Positions 23,485 through 35,368 of a stretch of 64,000 nucleotides of DNA are shown here, in pieces; position 1 is the stretch's first letter; each line of letters starts with the position of its first letter. Source of the DNA: Filosporella fistucella. Lineage: Eukaryota; Ascomycota; Leotiomycetes; Helotiales. Under the pieces are notes generated by a model. The model did not search any database. It saw only the letters and a list, made by a program, of their open reading frames with translations, and was not told the DNA's origin. Position numbers and translations under genes: made by a program. The stretch lies in contig JAQJZZ010000013.1 of the NCBI GenBank assembly GCA_030077755.1, forward strand, positions 682,001 through 746,000. Direction: 5' to 3'.

Positions 23485-24681
23485 CTACTGCTTGCCTTCT
23501 TCGCCCGTGGCTCCAATATGTCGTTCACTTTCGGGTTTCCAGGTACCTGGGAAGATTAGCTATGTCTGTGATTCTCGCAGAAGAAACATACCCTCAAACT
23601 CATGCTTTACAAAGGCCATCGGATGATCGTAATCCTCTGCACCCATTTGTTGCACACCTGGACTGAAACTCGTAATAGGGAGTACAACCACATCTCCCAC
23701 CTTCTTCGCAGCAGTCATACCCGTGAACTCTTTCCACGTAATATTCCCTTTGCTATCGCTCATATCAAAGTACTTTGGATCATTCATATAATCGAATATG
23801 GTATCCGTCCACAACGCCGGGCCAGTGAACTCGATAACATTCTTATCCTTGAAATTCTTCAACGCGCCACTATTCCTCCTATTCAGCGTCTCCTGCGTAA
23901 TATTGGCCACAATCTCTCTTAAGACAGGATGACCCGGTTTAGACTGGATAGTCCACTGGCAGAATTGTATCCGTCTCGAATACCACTGCGCCCAATCCTC
24001 TCTATCAGGATCAGCCTCGATACCAACCACCAGACCAATCGCTTCCCTAGGCACACTCTCCGGTAACCACTCGGCAGCCGATTTCAGCGCATGAGTATCG
24101 ATATCAGAATAGATTCCCCCTCTGGCCAGCAGAATCAGGTATCGGAAGAAATCAGCCTTGAGCACAGGCAACGGTAACGCATTATACGCATCCAACACCT
24201 CGGGAACAGAGGCATATAGATGCCGTAACAGGTGTACCGCTACCTGATCCGTGATAACCTCATGTATAAACCCCGGATGCTTCTCCGACCAACTCGCCTC
24301 AGCGGGTCTGAAATTCTCTCCAAAATCTCCTGACGCAGGTGTATATTTCCACGTCTGCCAGATATACGCAGGAAACTTGGTTTCGACATCGTATGGGAAT
24401 TGGTATGCTAGTTTATCTCTGAGTGTCGCTCTCGACATGTCTTGTAATAGCTGCTGGCCACCGGTAGCTTTCTTGCCTTGTCCAGGAGGCAGCTTATTCT
24501 CTTTCTCTTTCGAGGCAGGAGGTACGTATCCTGTTTGTGTAGTCTTCGCAGTGGTCGATAGTTTTGCATCGTCGCCTTTGTATAATAATTTCTCGTTGGG
24601 TGAGCTATGTGTCCTCGTTACGAGATACAGCATGGTAAGGAAGCAAGCAGCCCCAATCAGGGCCCGTCGAAAGGTGAGCAT
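23485..24681 (-). CDS. Och1-like mannosyltransferase (DXD sugar-binding glycosyltransferase)
   Basis: Two exons, 24681-23592 and 23546-23485, give 383 residues. The last intron starts GTATGT and ends CCCAG; splicing replaces a short readthrough tail with the family ending EFEGTWKPESERHIG. The start at 24681 gives a type II signal anchor (RRALIGAACFLTMLYLVTR, residues 5-23) expected for a Golgi enzyme; upstream in-frame Met codons would bury it. The catalytic domain has FPAYIWQTWKY, LKADFFRYLILLARGGIYSD and the DXD motif as DID (about 193-195), then the HPVLREIV and TGPALWTD segments. The family initiates outer-chain N-glycan elongation with an alpha-1,6-mannose from GDP-mannose. The length is typical. 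Fungi often carry several Och1 paralogues, so it may not be the essential one. Confidence 0.9.
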
Positions 24682-25325
24682 GTCTCGTAGATTCTGCAGC
24701 GCTATAAAGCACGATGTATCGAAGGTGAGAACAACTTTTCCTCTCTCTCCGAATCGGCAATGATGAAGTGGAGAGTGGAGGGCGGAGGAATTGGGTGGTG
24801 ATATTTTATTTTCTCGTGTCAATTGAAGCCAGCACAAAATGTTGAAGGTTGCGTTACGTTGGTTAGTTGGCGGACAGGGCAGACGGGTGCCAAGAGGTGT
24901 AGGCTGAGTAGCTTGTTTGAGGATGGTAGATCGACCTCGTTTCGCATTCAACGGGAGGGAAGCTGGAAGATCAGTTCAAGCGTAATGGAGATGTGATGTG
25001 ATATGCGGCAATGCGATGCGTGAAATGTATGTGCGTGCAACAGGCGATGTGTTGAATGGGGAAATAGAAGAGAAAAGTGACGTTGTTCTTCTACTTCCGA
25101 AATTCAGAATCTGGCGATGTGAAGTGATGTCCAGGTTAGGTGATGTATCTTTTCGTCGTATTCCAGCCTCTTTCCACTTTCCGTGTTCCTATTCCTGTCT
25201 CTTGCCTCTGGCTCTGCCTCCTTTCCTTTCGTTCGGTTCGTTCGGTTCCTTGTTCCCACCTGAATCCGGCTGCACCAGCTGAAAATCAGTTCACTTCTAG
25301 TCCGCAGTCTCAGCCAGTGCCACTG

Positions 25326-25410
25326 CAGTACCAATACCAGTGTCAGTACCAGTGTCAGTACCAGTGTCAGTACCAGTGCCAGTACCAGTGCCAGTACTAA
25401 TATCAGTACC
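25326..25410. repeat. 12-base minisatellite
   Basis: About seven imperfect copies of a CAGTACCAGTGT-type unit run head to tail; later copies change the final T to C, and the last copies drift. Because 12 is a multiple of three, both strands stay open through it, creating short spurious frames such as Gln-Tyr-Gln-Cys repeats and Thr-Gly-Thr-Asp repeats. Confidence 0.85.
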
Positions 25411-26851
25411 GAAGTCCCGAAGCCCCGAAGCCTTCACTTTCCCTTCCAATTCACTCGCTAATCCAGACAAGAAGACCCCAAAATACACACCCTGTCCACT
25501 ATGACCCTGTCACCCTGCAAATCCCGATTCACAGCACACGTCACACCTGAAATTGAGCCTCAGAGTTGATGCAGTGCATGTAAGAAGCCTATTCAGCCAG
25601 AAGAGGAGTGGTGTGCGAAGGCGACATGTATTCTCCGATCTGATTCTGATGCATACAGAGGAGAAAAGGAATAAGAGTAGAATTCGCAAGTACTACCCCA
25701 TACATATATAACCAATGCAAGAAAACCTCAAAGATCACTAATTGATGATACTACTCCACTTTCACGGACATACTCTATATGAGAATGCCGCGTACGATCC
25801 TCTGAACGGCGTTTGAAGCCAATGCAATGCTTGCTTTAGATCTTGCATACCTTACTGTACAATTTTCCGGAGAGAGGAGGTAAGCCGCGTAATCCTTCTC
25901 TTTTTTTCTCTGCACTTTTTGACCATCTATCAACTACTGTACCATCTGTCTCTTGATCCAAGTACCAACGACAATACCTTGCGTCCGTCTAACTAAACCA
26001 CCACCTACAATCCTATCTACGATTCTATTTCTAAGTATCCATCTACTATCCTTCTGCCGTCTACCTCTTCCCAATCTCCCCATCCCTCCCGCCTCCTTCC
26101 ATGCTACAACCTCCAACTTCATAACCTCTACCCCACAAATCTAGTTTAGCATTTAGTGCCTAGAATCATAATTCCATTGATATACCCAAGAAACTCCCCA
26201 GCGAGAACCTACGGAGAAGACCCAGGCCCGTTATCGGGGACTGGTGATATATTTCTGACTCCAGCGTTTTAGTATATAAAACAAGTCCACCTTTTCGAGT
26301 TTTTAAAATGGTGTTAATTTGGTTCTTATATCGGGTACCATTCACTCACTCACTTGCTTCACCTACTGGCTACACGATATTCCCGGTATACCCTCGTTCA
26401 CACCTCCACCCTCCCTCTCACCTCCACAAACATACATATACACTCTAAATCCCGTCCTCCATATTCCACTACTCCAGCCACGATCCTCTAATTCATCTTC
26501 ATATCCAACAAGTCCTAGCCCACGGTACTCACGCACAAACCGTGGAAATTACCCTATCAAGCTACTCCATTCTCCATGCTCCGTGCAGAGTAGGTAAGAT
26601 GACCTCACCATCCCCCTCCCTCCATAACACCACCCAAAAAACACCTCTCCCCACTCCTTCCACATGCAAAGAAGCTAAAACCTGCAAATTTTACGTAGGC
26701 TACATAAAGGCGTTGACATCCCGTGTGCCTCGAGAGCGGGATATAAACTTTAATTTTTAGGTAGGCTAGGTAAGTGGGTAGTGATGCACGGATACCTACC
26801 CTACCTCGCGGGCTGGGAGAAGGGAGGATGAGATCTTGGATTCTTCAATGA

Positions 26852-27010
26852 GCTGGGAAGAGAAGGCTTGAAGGGTCTAGAATTGGAAATTTCCACTGAG
26901 AATTTATGAGGGTCGTGGGTTGGTTGGAGATCTTGGGTAGGTGAGGTAGGTATTGTACTGCGAGGTGGGAAGAAAGGGCTTGAGGGTCTAGAATTGTCAA
27001 TTTCCATTAC
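26852..27010. repeat. Imperfect direct duplication (two copies of about 47 b)
   Basis: Copy A (about 26852-26899) and copy B (about 26964-27010) share TGGGAAGA, GGCTTGA, GGGTCTAGAATTG and AATTTCCA in the same order, with scattered substitutions and a small length difference. They lie about 110 b apart in non-coding DNA. Confidence 0.6.
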
Positions 27011-28624
27011 GTGGCTAGATGTGTAGGACGTGCTTGGAATCTCAAGCAAAGAGAGTACCGCGGGTTATTTTCATCTCATATCATCTTTGGGCATAATGGC
27101 TGATATGCGGTCCGGATTTCATTCATGCTCAATTGAAATTTTGTAAGCATCACATGGCAAGAGGCAATCAAATTGGAATTAGTTCAAGACCAGTCAATTG
27201 TGAATATCATTATTTTGTTTCCTCCATCTGTTTTACTCCACAACTCGCAAACTCCATATCCACACCCGAATTCAAACATCATAGCACACTTTCAAATCAT
27301 CACGTCTCCAAAACCTTATATATAATCCCCTACAATATTCTTATCCCATTTTCCAACACCACAAGAACAAATCTCAAATACCAAAAATCCCTAAGTACAA
27401 GTCAGCTTCACCCCCACACATCCTCAAGGATAGAAAATTGGAATCAGGCATGAAATAGAAACTCCTGTACATGTATGCAAGCTCCAATAGAGCACTCCTT
27501 GGAAGCCCGATAGGAAAGCCGAATTCAGATCCTTTCTAATTGGTGGCCAAATGCTGGATTAAATCCGTGAATGGAAATGTGAATCTTTGAAACCATGGAA
27601 AAGATCTAACCATGCCCGTTGGCCTCATGACATGGTGTAGAGATCCTGTGGATGTATGGCCTCAAGGTGCAATAATTGCCATGGAGTGGGATTGCTGTGT
27701 ATTATAGTGTTTTGGAAAAAGAAGTAGTAAAATCACTCAGGTTTTCGAATGTCCATTGATGTCCCATGGTGTGCGCGTGCAACTAAATTCGAAAGCATCA
27801 TGATGAAATTGACAATTGATCGAGTCCTCTGGAAAGCCGTACAGAAACCCCTGATCTCCGGAAGTTGTCCAGGTCGAATCCGTTTGGTAGGCTCCAAGGA
27901 ATCAAATCGACCTGCGATATATGTCTGTCAGTAACCCATTGGTCACATCCATGGAATCCATATGGAAATAGATAATGGTAGATCTTCCCAGTTCAAAACG
28001 CCGTTGGCTGTGTGGAGTATATACAAAACTCCCCTCCTGCTGCCCGGTCCAATCCATACATGCTCTATCAATTCAGAATACCCACCCAAATATGAAAGAA
28101 GCTGAATCAAGACAATTCCCGGTAATCCTTTGGTAAAAGATCCAGGCAGCAGGTGAGGGTATCCAAAACTAGCAGGAATTAAAAAAGTTAGGAACCTGGC
28201 GCCCCAACGGCCTGTACAAATGCAATCAACTAATGCAAGACAGTAAACCGTTCAATCCTTCTTTCTCTCATGGATCCAGATATCGTAAGACATAAAGCAG
28301 TTCCTATACGTGGCCAAATCATTTCCTCATATCGAGCGCACCGAAAATTTCGATCCAGTTTTGAAAACAGGTATAACACAGTGTTATGGATCCAACCTAG
28401 TAAAAGAGAACCATTAAGGTCTTCATCCTGGTTTGAGTGCAATCTAGCATCTCAAGTCTGATTAAGACTGTGAAGTAACCTCTAACAATGGTCTGGTTCC
28501 ATGAGGCATGTGTCCAAGGGTAAAAGACATCAAGGAATTCCAGGGTAAGAAGATAATGAAAAACGCCAAACAATGCAGGTCGATGGAATCCTGTCCCGGG
28601 TATGAGACAAATCCAAGGAAAATC

Positions 28625-29798
28625 CTAACGGCGACCACTGCGGCCGCTACTTCCATGGTGTCTGGAATCGCGTTCTGATGGTTCTCTTTCCTCTCTCCTC
28701 CTGGATGATGTATTGGAAGTTGCCGGAGCATTTGAAGCAGAAGCAAGAGGAGGTTGGCCATAAGTATCCTGGTATCCACGGTCATAATCCGTATCGTAAG
28801 TACCAGAACTTGGGCCTGCTGAAACGGGAACAGCTAAAAAGTTAGAGACTTCTCTTTGCGAACAAGGACTAGAAAGATGGTTGATTATAGTACGCACCAC
28901 GACCGTAGTATGGATCTGTTGGTTGTGTCGGATAAGCTTGCTGGGCTTGAATTGTTGATGGTCCAGGTGGGCCAGAATAGTAGCTCCGCTCAGGTTGTTG
29001 GGAATAAGTGGGAGTTGAAGCATAGTTACTCCTGGGAACATTTCCTGCAGGAACAACAGGAACACGCGAACGAGAATCAACGGCCAGATCACCACCGGCA
29101 ACGAAATAATTGTTGGTATCCTGAACGGCATAACCTTGCTGGCCATATCCTTGAGGTGGCTGGGCATAACTCTGTTGTTGCTGGTACTGTGGACCACTGT
29201 CATATACTCCCTGTGGATTACTTGATACAGCGGCTGCTGAATATCCTCCTGATCCTTGCACTTGCTCCGTGGGTCCATAGTACTGCCGGGACTGATGTGT
29301 AGTTGAATCACGATACCCAACTGCAGGTTTGTTAGACATGCGAACAATGCCGTCCGAGTCTCGCATAGGTATACCATTTGAAGGTTGTCCTCTTGAGGCG
29401 GTTTGCCTCCGTTCGGCCTCCCATCTCTCGGAATCAGCCTTAAGATCTGCAATCATTGCCTATTCGGATTATCAGTGAGGTTCTTGTATGATTGTGGGTG
29501 CGATATTACGGTCGTAAGATTTCGATAAGCTGTGATGAAGTAACCTTGCTGAACTTGTCGAGTTTGCGGGTGCTACGATCTCTGTCAGTTCTGCTGATCG
29601 GGCACATCTGCGTCTGCATCTGCGACCTACCTCGTAGTTACCTGGTCGTACGAGAGCATCGTTTCCAAGATAACGACAGATGTCTGCGGTGATGACTTCT
29701 CTGTCGATACCGTCTTTGGGAACGAAATACTCATTCGTACGAGCCGAGGCTGCTGCAACTGCTGCACGTCTATCCCGTTCTCTATCTCTTCCAGACAT
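28625..29798 (-). CDS. RfeG-like protein, possible transcription factor
   Basis: Four exons: 29798-29631, 29572-29510, 29459-28898 and 28818-28625, giving about 328 residues. Introns start GTAGGT, GTAATA and GTGCGT. The N-terminus is basic (MSGRDRERDRRAAVAAASAR), then comes the conserved block EYFVPKDGIDREVITADICR, YLGNDALVRPGNYE, QQGYFITAYRNLTTAMIADL and SERWEAERRQ. I recall this block as the hallmark of fungal proteins annotated as transcription factor RfeG; that is from memory. The rest is low complexity: Gln/Tyr/Pro/Gly repeats (YAQPPQGYGQQGYA) and an Arg/Ser-rich tail (SSRRREEREPSERDSRHHG). The composition suggests a nuclear, disordered regulator. There are two possible acceptors for the last exon, CAG|CAG in tandem, differing by one residue. 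Confidence 0.8.
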
Positions 29799-32426
29799 GA
29801 TTGTGAAGAAATCCGGTTTGGGAGAAAATGGTAAGAAGAAAGAAAGGAAGTCCAGAAGGCAAGAAGCAGCGGTTTGATGCAAGTCACGCACACCACGTCA
29901 GCCTAATAGGGAATGTGGTAGCACAAAGATCGAAGTGAGAAGGGATGGTAAGGTATGGTAAGGAAGGAAGCCTGGGGAGATCCAAAATAGTAGAAGAGCC
30001 TGCGGCGGGGGGGAAGCCTTGGAACAAATAGTCTGGCAAGAGGAAGGAGGCGTTGTTGAATCCTTTTCTGGCCTATCCAAATGGTTTAACCGGAAACGCA
30101 ACGGTGAGTCCAAGAGGAAAGGAAATGCACGACTGACAGCTGAGCGCTGAGCTGGGGGGGGGAATGGAGGGGTGGTAAGGTGAGTGTAAGGTATGGTGAG
30201 GTGGCTCTGAGCTGGCTTTGTTGTGCAGATGTGCAGATGCGCAGATGTGCAAAGGCCGGCTGGATGGCTGGTGGGTGATGGATGGTGGTAGAAGTGTGAG
30301 TAAGATGTGAGGGTGAGGAAGAGGGCGAGGTGAAGGAGTGGGTGAGAAGCGACAAGTGGCGAGAGTAGGAGTACGGGTAACGGTACTGTAGTGGGGGAAC
30401 TTGAGTGAGTGGCTCGAGTGGGTAACTGGGTGACTGGGGGACACGAAAAAATGGCACTGCGCGCGAGTGCGAAAAGCAAGCGGCAAACCTGCAGTCCACA
30501 GTCCACAGTCCAAAATCCAGTCCAGTCCAGCGCAGCACAGTGCACTCCAATGCAATGCACGCAAGAGCAAGGCGCTGTGCGACGATCCCAAAGAAGGTTA
30601 TGGGCAGGCCGCTTTAAGAGTCACGGGTACGTGTTGAGGAACACTGTGTCCGTGCTGCTTTTAAATCCGGCTGAGGCAGAGGCAGGCTTTAGGGGACTAA
30701 CTGTCAAATAGTGACAGCAAAAGCGACAGCTCTGATAACTCCGGACGGGGTAAGAGGTAGATTCCACCCAGTTGAGGACGGAGGGGAATAGGAATCTCTT
30801 AGAGCTGAAGATGGGTAGTACAGCAGCAGAACGGTTCCAGCTCTGTGGTACGGTCGGCGTGTTAGAGGTTGAAGATAGGAAGCTGCTGCAAATGTGGTGG
30901 GAGCACTGTAGAGCAATATATGGGAAGTATTGCTTTCTGGATGAAGAAAATTCTCCTTCCAACACCTCAACCCGCTGGCTCTTCATTACTACTTAAAGAA
31001 GACCAGAGACACCTAGAGCTACTACTAAACTGCCATACGATACCGTACCTTGCTACCAAGTATCCCAACATCGAGCCCTATTCCCTACTCACTGCTCATC
31101 ATAATGAGAACCCAAATCAAGACTTCCGCAGTCCTGCAGACTGGTGGAGATCCGTTACATGGACTCCCTTTCTTGCTTGCCTCGCAGACAGACCGCCACT
31201 GCCGTCCATTTTCAAGAAATCTGTCTCCTTCCAGGCTTCCGGGGAGCAGGTATGATGTATGTATGTAGGACGGTATGGAACAAAGTGAAGCCTAAGCCGC
31301 GGCGCTCAAGACATTCCATTCTAACTTTGCCTAACCTCCTAAACTCAGACCCAGACCCAGACTCAAACTCAAACATATATATACCCTTTCGTTTCATTCT
31401 ATATAAAATAGTTAGACTTCGTCTGATAAAGCCTATGCTCGTTTCGTCAAAAGGCAAAGCAGCCAGCAAAATGGGTGGCACCGACCGTGGCAGCTCGCAA
31501 ATGTGGCGTGCCGACGGTTGGGTAGGCATGCATCCCAGCCTAATCATGCCTAACGACTGACCCACTCTCGAGCCACGCTTGATCGTTCATTCACCAAAGT
31601 CATATTTCGTGTTTCCTACCTGCAATTCCCATGCGGCTGCGGCTGCAAGAGAGGTCGCTTCAACTTCGCAAGCTCGCAAACATCGCAAGATACTTGTATA
31701 ATCCTCAAATGCGTCATGAGTCTGTCCTATTCTGTCCTGGGACTTTGAGGCCGTGATGACTGAGGAATGATGGGTCAATTTTCTCTTTTATGCTTACCTC
31801 TCTGAAAATTGTAAAATTGTCGCTCGTTCACATACCCGCTTATTCCGTCATTAGTTTTCCAATGTCACTGGCCATCTTGAAGCAGCACTGTACCAATTCA
31901 CGGTGGCGAGAAAAGATGAAGATTGGTCCCATTTCGAGCAATGGTCAGAATCCGTAATGATTGGCAATTGAAGATTTTCATCTGATCCGACATTCAAAAA
32001 CACTCTCTGCATCTGCTGATGAACCTTGATGCCGCTCACCACGGACTTTGCGACTCGCGGGTACATTCTTGTGCAGCTTCCGCGATGCCAATGAACCTTG
32101 ACTTGCAGCTGCAGTCTCCTGTTAAAAAGAGCTCTCCTGCAGTTCCTTTGCAAATCCTTAAAATGGACCAGGGAAGCTGCTTGTATTCGAATTCTATCCA
32201 TCCAGTATCGTGAATTCGTTCTGGAAAGAAAATTAAATCCGACAAGGCTGTGGCTCGCCATGCCATACAAGGTGTGGCACGTTGTAAATCTGCCGTAGCT
32301 CATCTAGTAGCTGATGATCCGGCTGTCTTCCCGCGGTCTGAAGCGAGTAAACCACTGGAGATGAATCTTGTGGCACGTCGCGATAGGGGGGCTGTAGTGG
32401 GGTTTGTCGAATGATCAAAATTACTG
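29799..32426. other. Gene-free stretch, 2.6 kb
   Basis: Upstream of the RfeG-like gene and downstream of Pol eta. All three minus frames are open over roughly 30.09-30.55 kb because the minus strand there is pyrimidine-rich and poor in stop codons; the three translations are Ser/Pro/His/Leu-rich, which argues for composition rather than coding. It is most likely a promoter and long 5' leader. Confidence 0.5.
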
Positions 32427-34476
32427 TCATCCAAAAGCTAATTTGCTCTGGCCTTTTTCTGGCTTGCCTCTTCCAGTTTTCTTCTTATTTGCGCTCACCG
32501 TTGGTTTTTTGCTTGGGTTCGAGGCTCTCGGAGGCTGAACAACCCGCTCTTGGTCTTGAAGATCTTTGGCAAAGTGCCAATCATGATGGCTTTGCAATGA
32601 ACCGGCAGAGTCGAAACCCTGATTACAGCGAGGACATACAAAATCTGTAATATGTTGTTGCTGAAGGGCCGATTTACCAATTGCAGGTTTGGTCTGCTCA
32701 TGGGGTTTGGTTGCCTCGTCGTAAGGCAAAGATCCTGCCGCCCTTTCATATGCGTGGATGTCTGAATTCTCTCCTTCAGCCAAAACATCATCCATGCCGG
32801 GTAAGTGAGCGCCAAAGTCCTCATCATGCTCCTCTGTGCTATCCATCTTGAAAAACTTTTGGATCCCAGTTGATGGCTCAAGCCGTCTGCGTTTGTCTGG
32901 TCTCTCATAACCCCTCTCGGGCGTCGATTCACGTACATTTGTACTCGGTGCTTTGGTGATATCACCTTTCACCAGGAATGCCCCAATTCCCATATTACCA
33001 CTGACACCATCCTCGAATCCCCCCACACTAAGACTGATATTGGCACACGGCCAGACTCTTCCTTCTAATATGATTTGACCCAGCAAAGTTTTAGCCAGTT
33101 CAAACAATGCCACTTCATCAATCTTCTTCCCAAGAGGAATCGGAGCTTGTCGGGACTTGGTCTGACCACCAGAGCGGTGATGCAAGTTAATCGTCCTGGG
33201 CCTTCTTTTGTTCTCGAGAACGCCCTCTTCAACCAATCGGGAGTAAATATCTGCACAAAAGATACGAAGCCACCGATGGGCTTGCTCGGGCGTGTTGATA
33301 CTCGGTCGGAAGGATTTTGCGGATAGCATAGATTTGATTTGGGTTCGAGAATTGACTTCACTGGAGTCATTCCCTCTGATTATTTGGTACACCCATGTGC
33401 CAGTATCGTCTCCGAGTTTCTGCTTCAATTGCTCAATTGAGATCGGTAGCAAGTCATTGACTGTATCTGTATCAAATGCCGATGTTATCTGCTCGCCCAA
33501 CTTCCCTCCTAATCCTCGCATCTTTGTAAATTTGAATTCGGATAGGAATTGTTGAACAGCCCTATTCCTGATGATGGTTTGTGCATTGGGTTTCTTATGA
33601 GCTGAACCTAATTTGGCCAACATTTTGTTCTGTGCTATACCTCCCGAACAGGTATATTTCAGATCCTTTCGAATGGCAGCACGAACATCTCTTACAATTT
33701 CCGAAGCAATAAGGATAGCAACATCGTCCCAATCTGGATCATCGTCCTCGGTCTCATCGGCATCCAAATCTACCAAGGCATCCGCCTGCCAGTCCAAGGC
33801 TGTTGTTGGTGGTAATGGTAGATACTCCGTGGGATCATCGTATGGAGCTGGTCCAGATAATCCAGGATATCTCTCCAGCAAAATGGAATGAACATGGGCA
33901 GACAAGTCCAGGAAGACCTCATCCACACTAGCCTTCTCAACCTTCTGCTTGTCTGCTGGGAGTGTCTTCTTTATACAAGCCAGAATCCTCCTCGACTCCA
34001 ACCGATATGGATCCAACGAGACCTTGTGTGTAGCGATATTTTTGTAGGCATCGTCATGATAAGCCCATCTCTCATCTCCTTCCTTCCATGTGGCAACGTG
34101 CTGACAAATGAGGTTCTCGCAGAGTTTTTTGGCTTCGGTGATTGTAACATGTCGATTGAGCCCGAATTTGCGAGCAGGATAATTTATAGCAATCAAGCCC
34201 TGCCTGGTCGGTTTAGCAAGTCGAAATGAAAGGGTGGGATGGCTAGACCTACCATTGCTGCACAGCAAGAGGCTGGTCTTCTGCTACGCCCAGGCGAACC
34301 ATCTCTACCTGGGCGTAAAACGCATCGAGATCAATGTGAGCTATCACGCGCAGTGGGCAGTTCGTGGATGACAGACCCAGCTGCGTAAGATGCCGGTAAG
34401 TGAATCTCGATTTCTTGCGACCATGTCCATGTGCAGATAAGGGTGAAGATGCTTGGAACGGCTGTGAGGATGACAT
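32427..34476 (-). CDS. rad30: DNA polymerase eta (Y-family translesion polymerase)
   Basis: Two exons, 34476-34253 and 34203-32427, give 666 residues; splicing forms the motif VQQWQGLIAINYPARKFG. The catalytic metal site is complete: Asp in HIDLDAFYAQVE (about 48-59) and the Asp-Glu pair in ASVDEVFLDL. CSGGIAQNKMLAKLGSAHKK and MRGLGGKLG match the palm and thumb helix-hairpin regions. The C-terminus has a UBZ zinc finger (about residues 595-624: CPRCNQGF followed by HHDWH), which binds mono-ubiquitinated PCNA, a Lys-rich nuclear localisation stretch, and a terminal QSKLAFG that weakly resembles a PCNA-interacting peptide. The enzyme inserts correctly opposite UV cyclobutane dimers. An insert of acidic residues follows the catalytic motif. 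It is divergent from the small gene at 34860, about 380 b away. Confidence 0.93.
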
Positions 34477-34859
34477 CTCTTATGGCGGGGTGGTCAAGGG
34501 TGAAGCTGTTGATATCTAGTTTTCGATTGGTAGACCGAGACGACCGTTTCTAAGCTTGGTGGTTTGATGGTCGGACATGGCCTACAATCATGCGCACATT
34601 GTATTTATTGTTTGTTGACAGTGAACAAAACTTTTTGTAATGTTGTCGCTCCTCAAAGATTTGGTTCGGAGGAGAACGCGCCTGGCGTGTCGTGTCACGC
34701 TGGTTCGCGAATCGAACTTTAGTCTTGATGTCATCAACCGAGAGCGAGGGAGGGAAGTAATCAAGTCATCAACACCAAAAGTCTAGGTAAATTTTTTTCC
34801 TTTGCACTTTCCTAAGCTTCCAATTTTTCCTATTGTTTCTGTTATTATATACATCAATA
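34477..34859. promoter_or_regulatory. Divergent promoter region, Pol eta (-) / small membrane protein (+)
   Basis: A 383-base gap between two starts facing away from each other. The right-hand part carries a pyrimidine-rich leader ending in ATATACATCAATA just before the plus-strand ATG. No specific operator was identified. Confidence 0.4.
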
Positions 34860-35368
34860 ATGTCGTTCTTATCTCTCTTCTGCAATCCAGCATTTCTGGG
34901 TGCGTTGAATGTTACCACCCTTTTCGGAGTAGCAAGTGACACTTATCTCCTAAGATCCCATATGTTAGAGCTTTCAGAAGATCACGAAGCAAGAATGGTA
35001 TGTTCAATGAGTCCTGGTACTCTCTGCTCTCCTCGAATTATCTCTATTGGTAACCAATATTTGTGGAAACTTTGTCATGGTTTGCAAGTGCAGCACTCCT
35101 ATCCTGTTTGAGACCGCCACGCGATTCTTTCAGAACATGGCTGCCAGCTGTTTAACCAGTGCTGAAAGTCAAGTCCTGGACTCAAGATTGTGGCTGCCTG
35201 CAAGTGGGGGATGTCTGGAACTCAATGCTTCCATGATCTGACAAGCCATAGGACGAATTAGAAGGGACCCTTCGAGGGCATATTGGACTTATCGGAGAAG
35301 CTCTGGATAGATTGGAGGGGAAAGGCACCGAGGCCGATCGAGGGAAGAAAATGTATGACTTGGATTAA
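34860..35368 (+). CDS. Small membrane protein, two exons
   Basis: Exon 1 is 34860-34997 and exon 2 is 35252-35368, giving 84 residues. The 254-base intron is long for this window; it starts GTATGT, and the acceptor CATAG is preceded by CTGACA. The splice keeps frame (EARM|DELEG). The N-terminus is hydrophobic (MSFLSLFCNPAFLGALNVTT and on to about residue 28), followed by a hydrophilic helix with repeated ELEGTLRGHIGLIGEAL-like heptads. It could be a small mitochondrial or ER inner-membrane protein, but no family is recognised. Without splicing, exon 1 reads into a tail with no merit. Confidence 0.6.

Larger units (their letters stand above)
24682..28624. other. Long gene-free stretch, 3.9 kb
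   Basis: No open frame shows family motifs or spliced continuity. The stretch holds a 12-base minisatellite (25326-25410), an imperfect duplication (26852-27010) and much pyrimidine-biased sequence. It separates the Och1-like gene from the 3' end of the RfeG-like gene. A non-coding transcript cannot be excluded. Confidence 0.5.

Noticed and set aside
25104..25488. Gln-Tyr-Gln-Cys and Thr-Gly-Thr-Asp repeat ORFs
   Set aside because: They arise only because the minisatellite period is a multiple of three.
28856..29302. Plus ORF of 148 codons inside the RfeG-like gene
   Set aside because: Antisense shadow of the Gln/Tyr-rich exon.
29898..30591. Three overlapping minus ORFs of 154-220 codons
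   Set aside because: All three frames are open at once and are Ser/Pro/His/Leu-rich; this is a base-composition effect, not coding.
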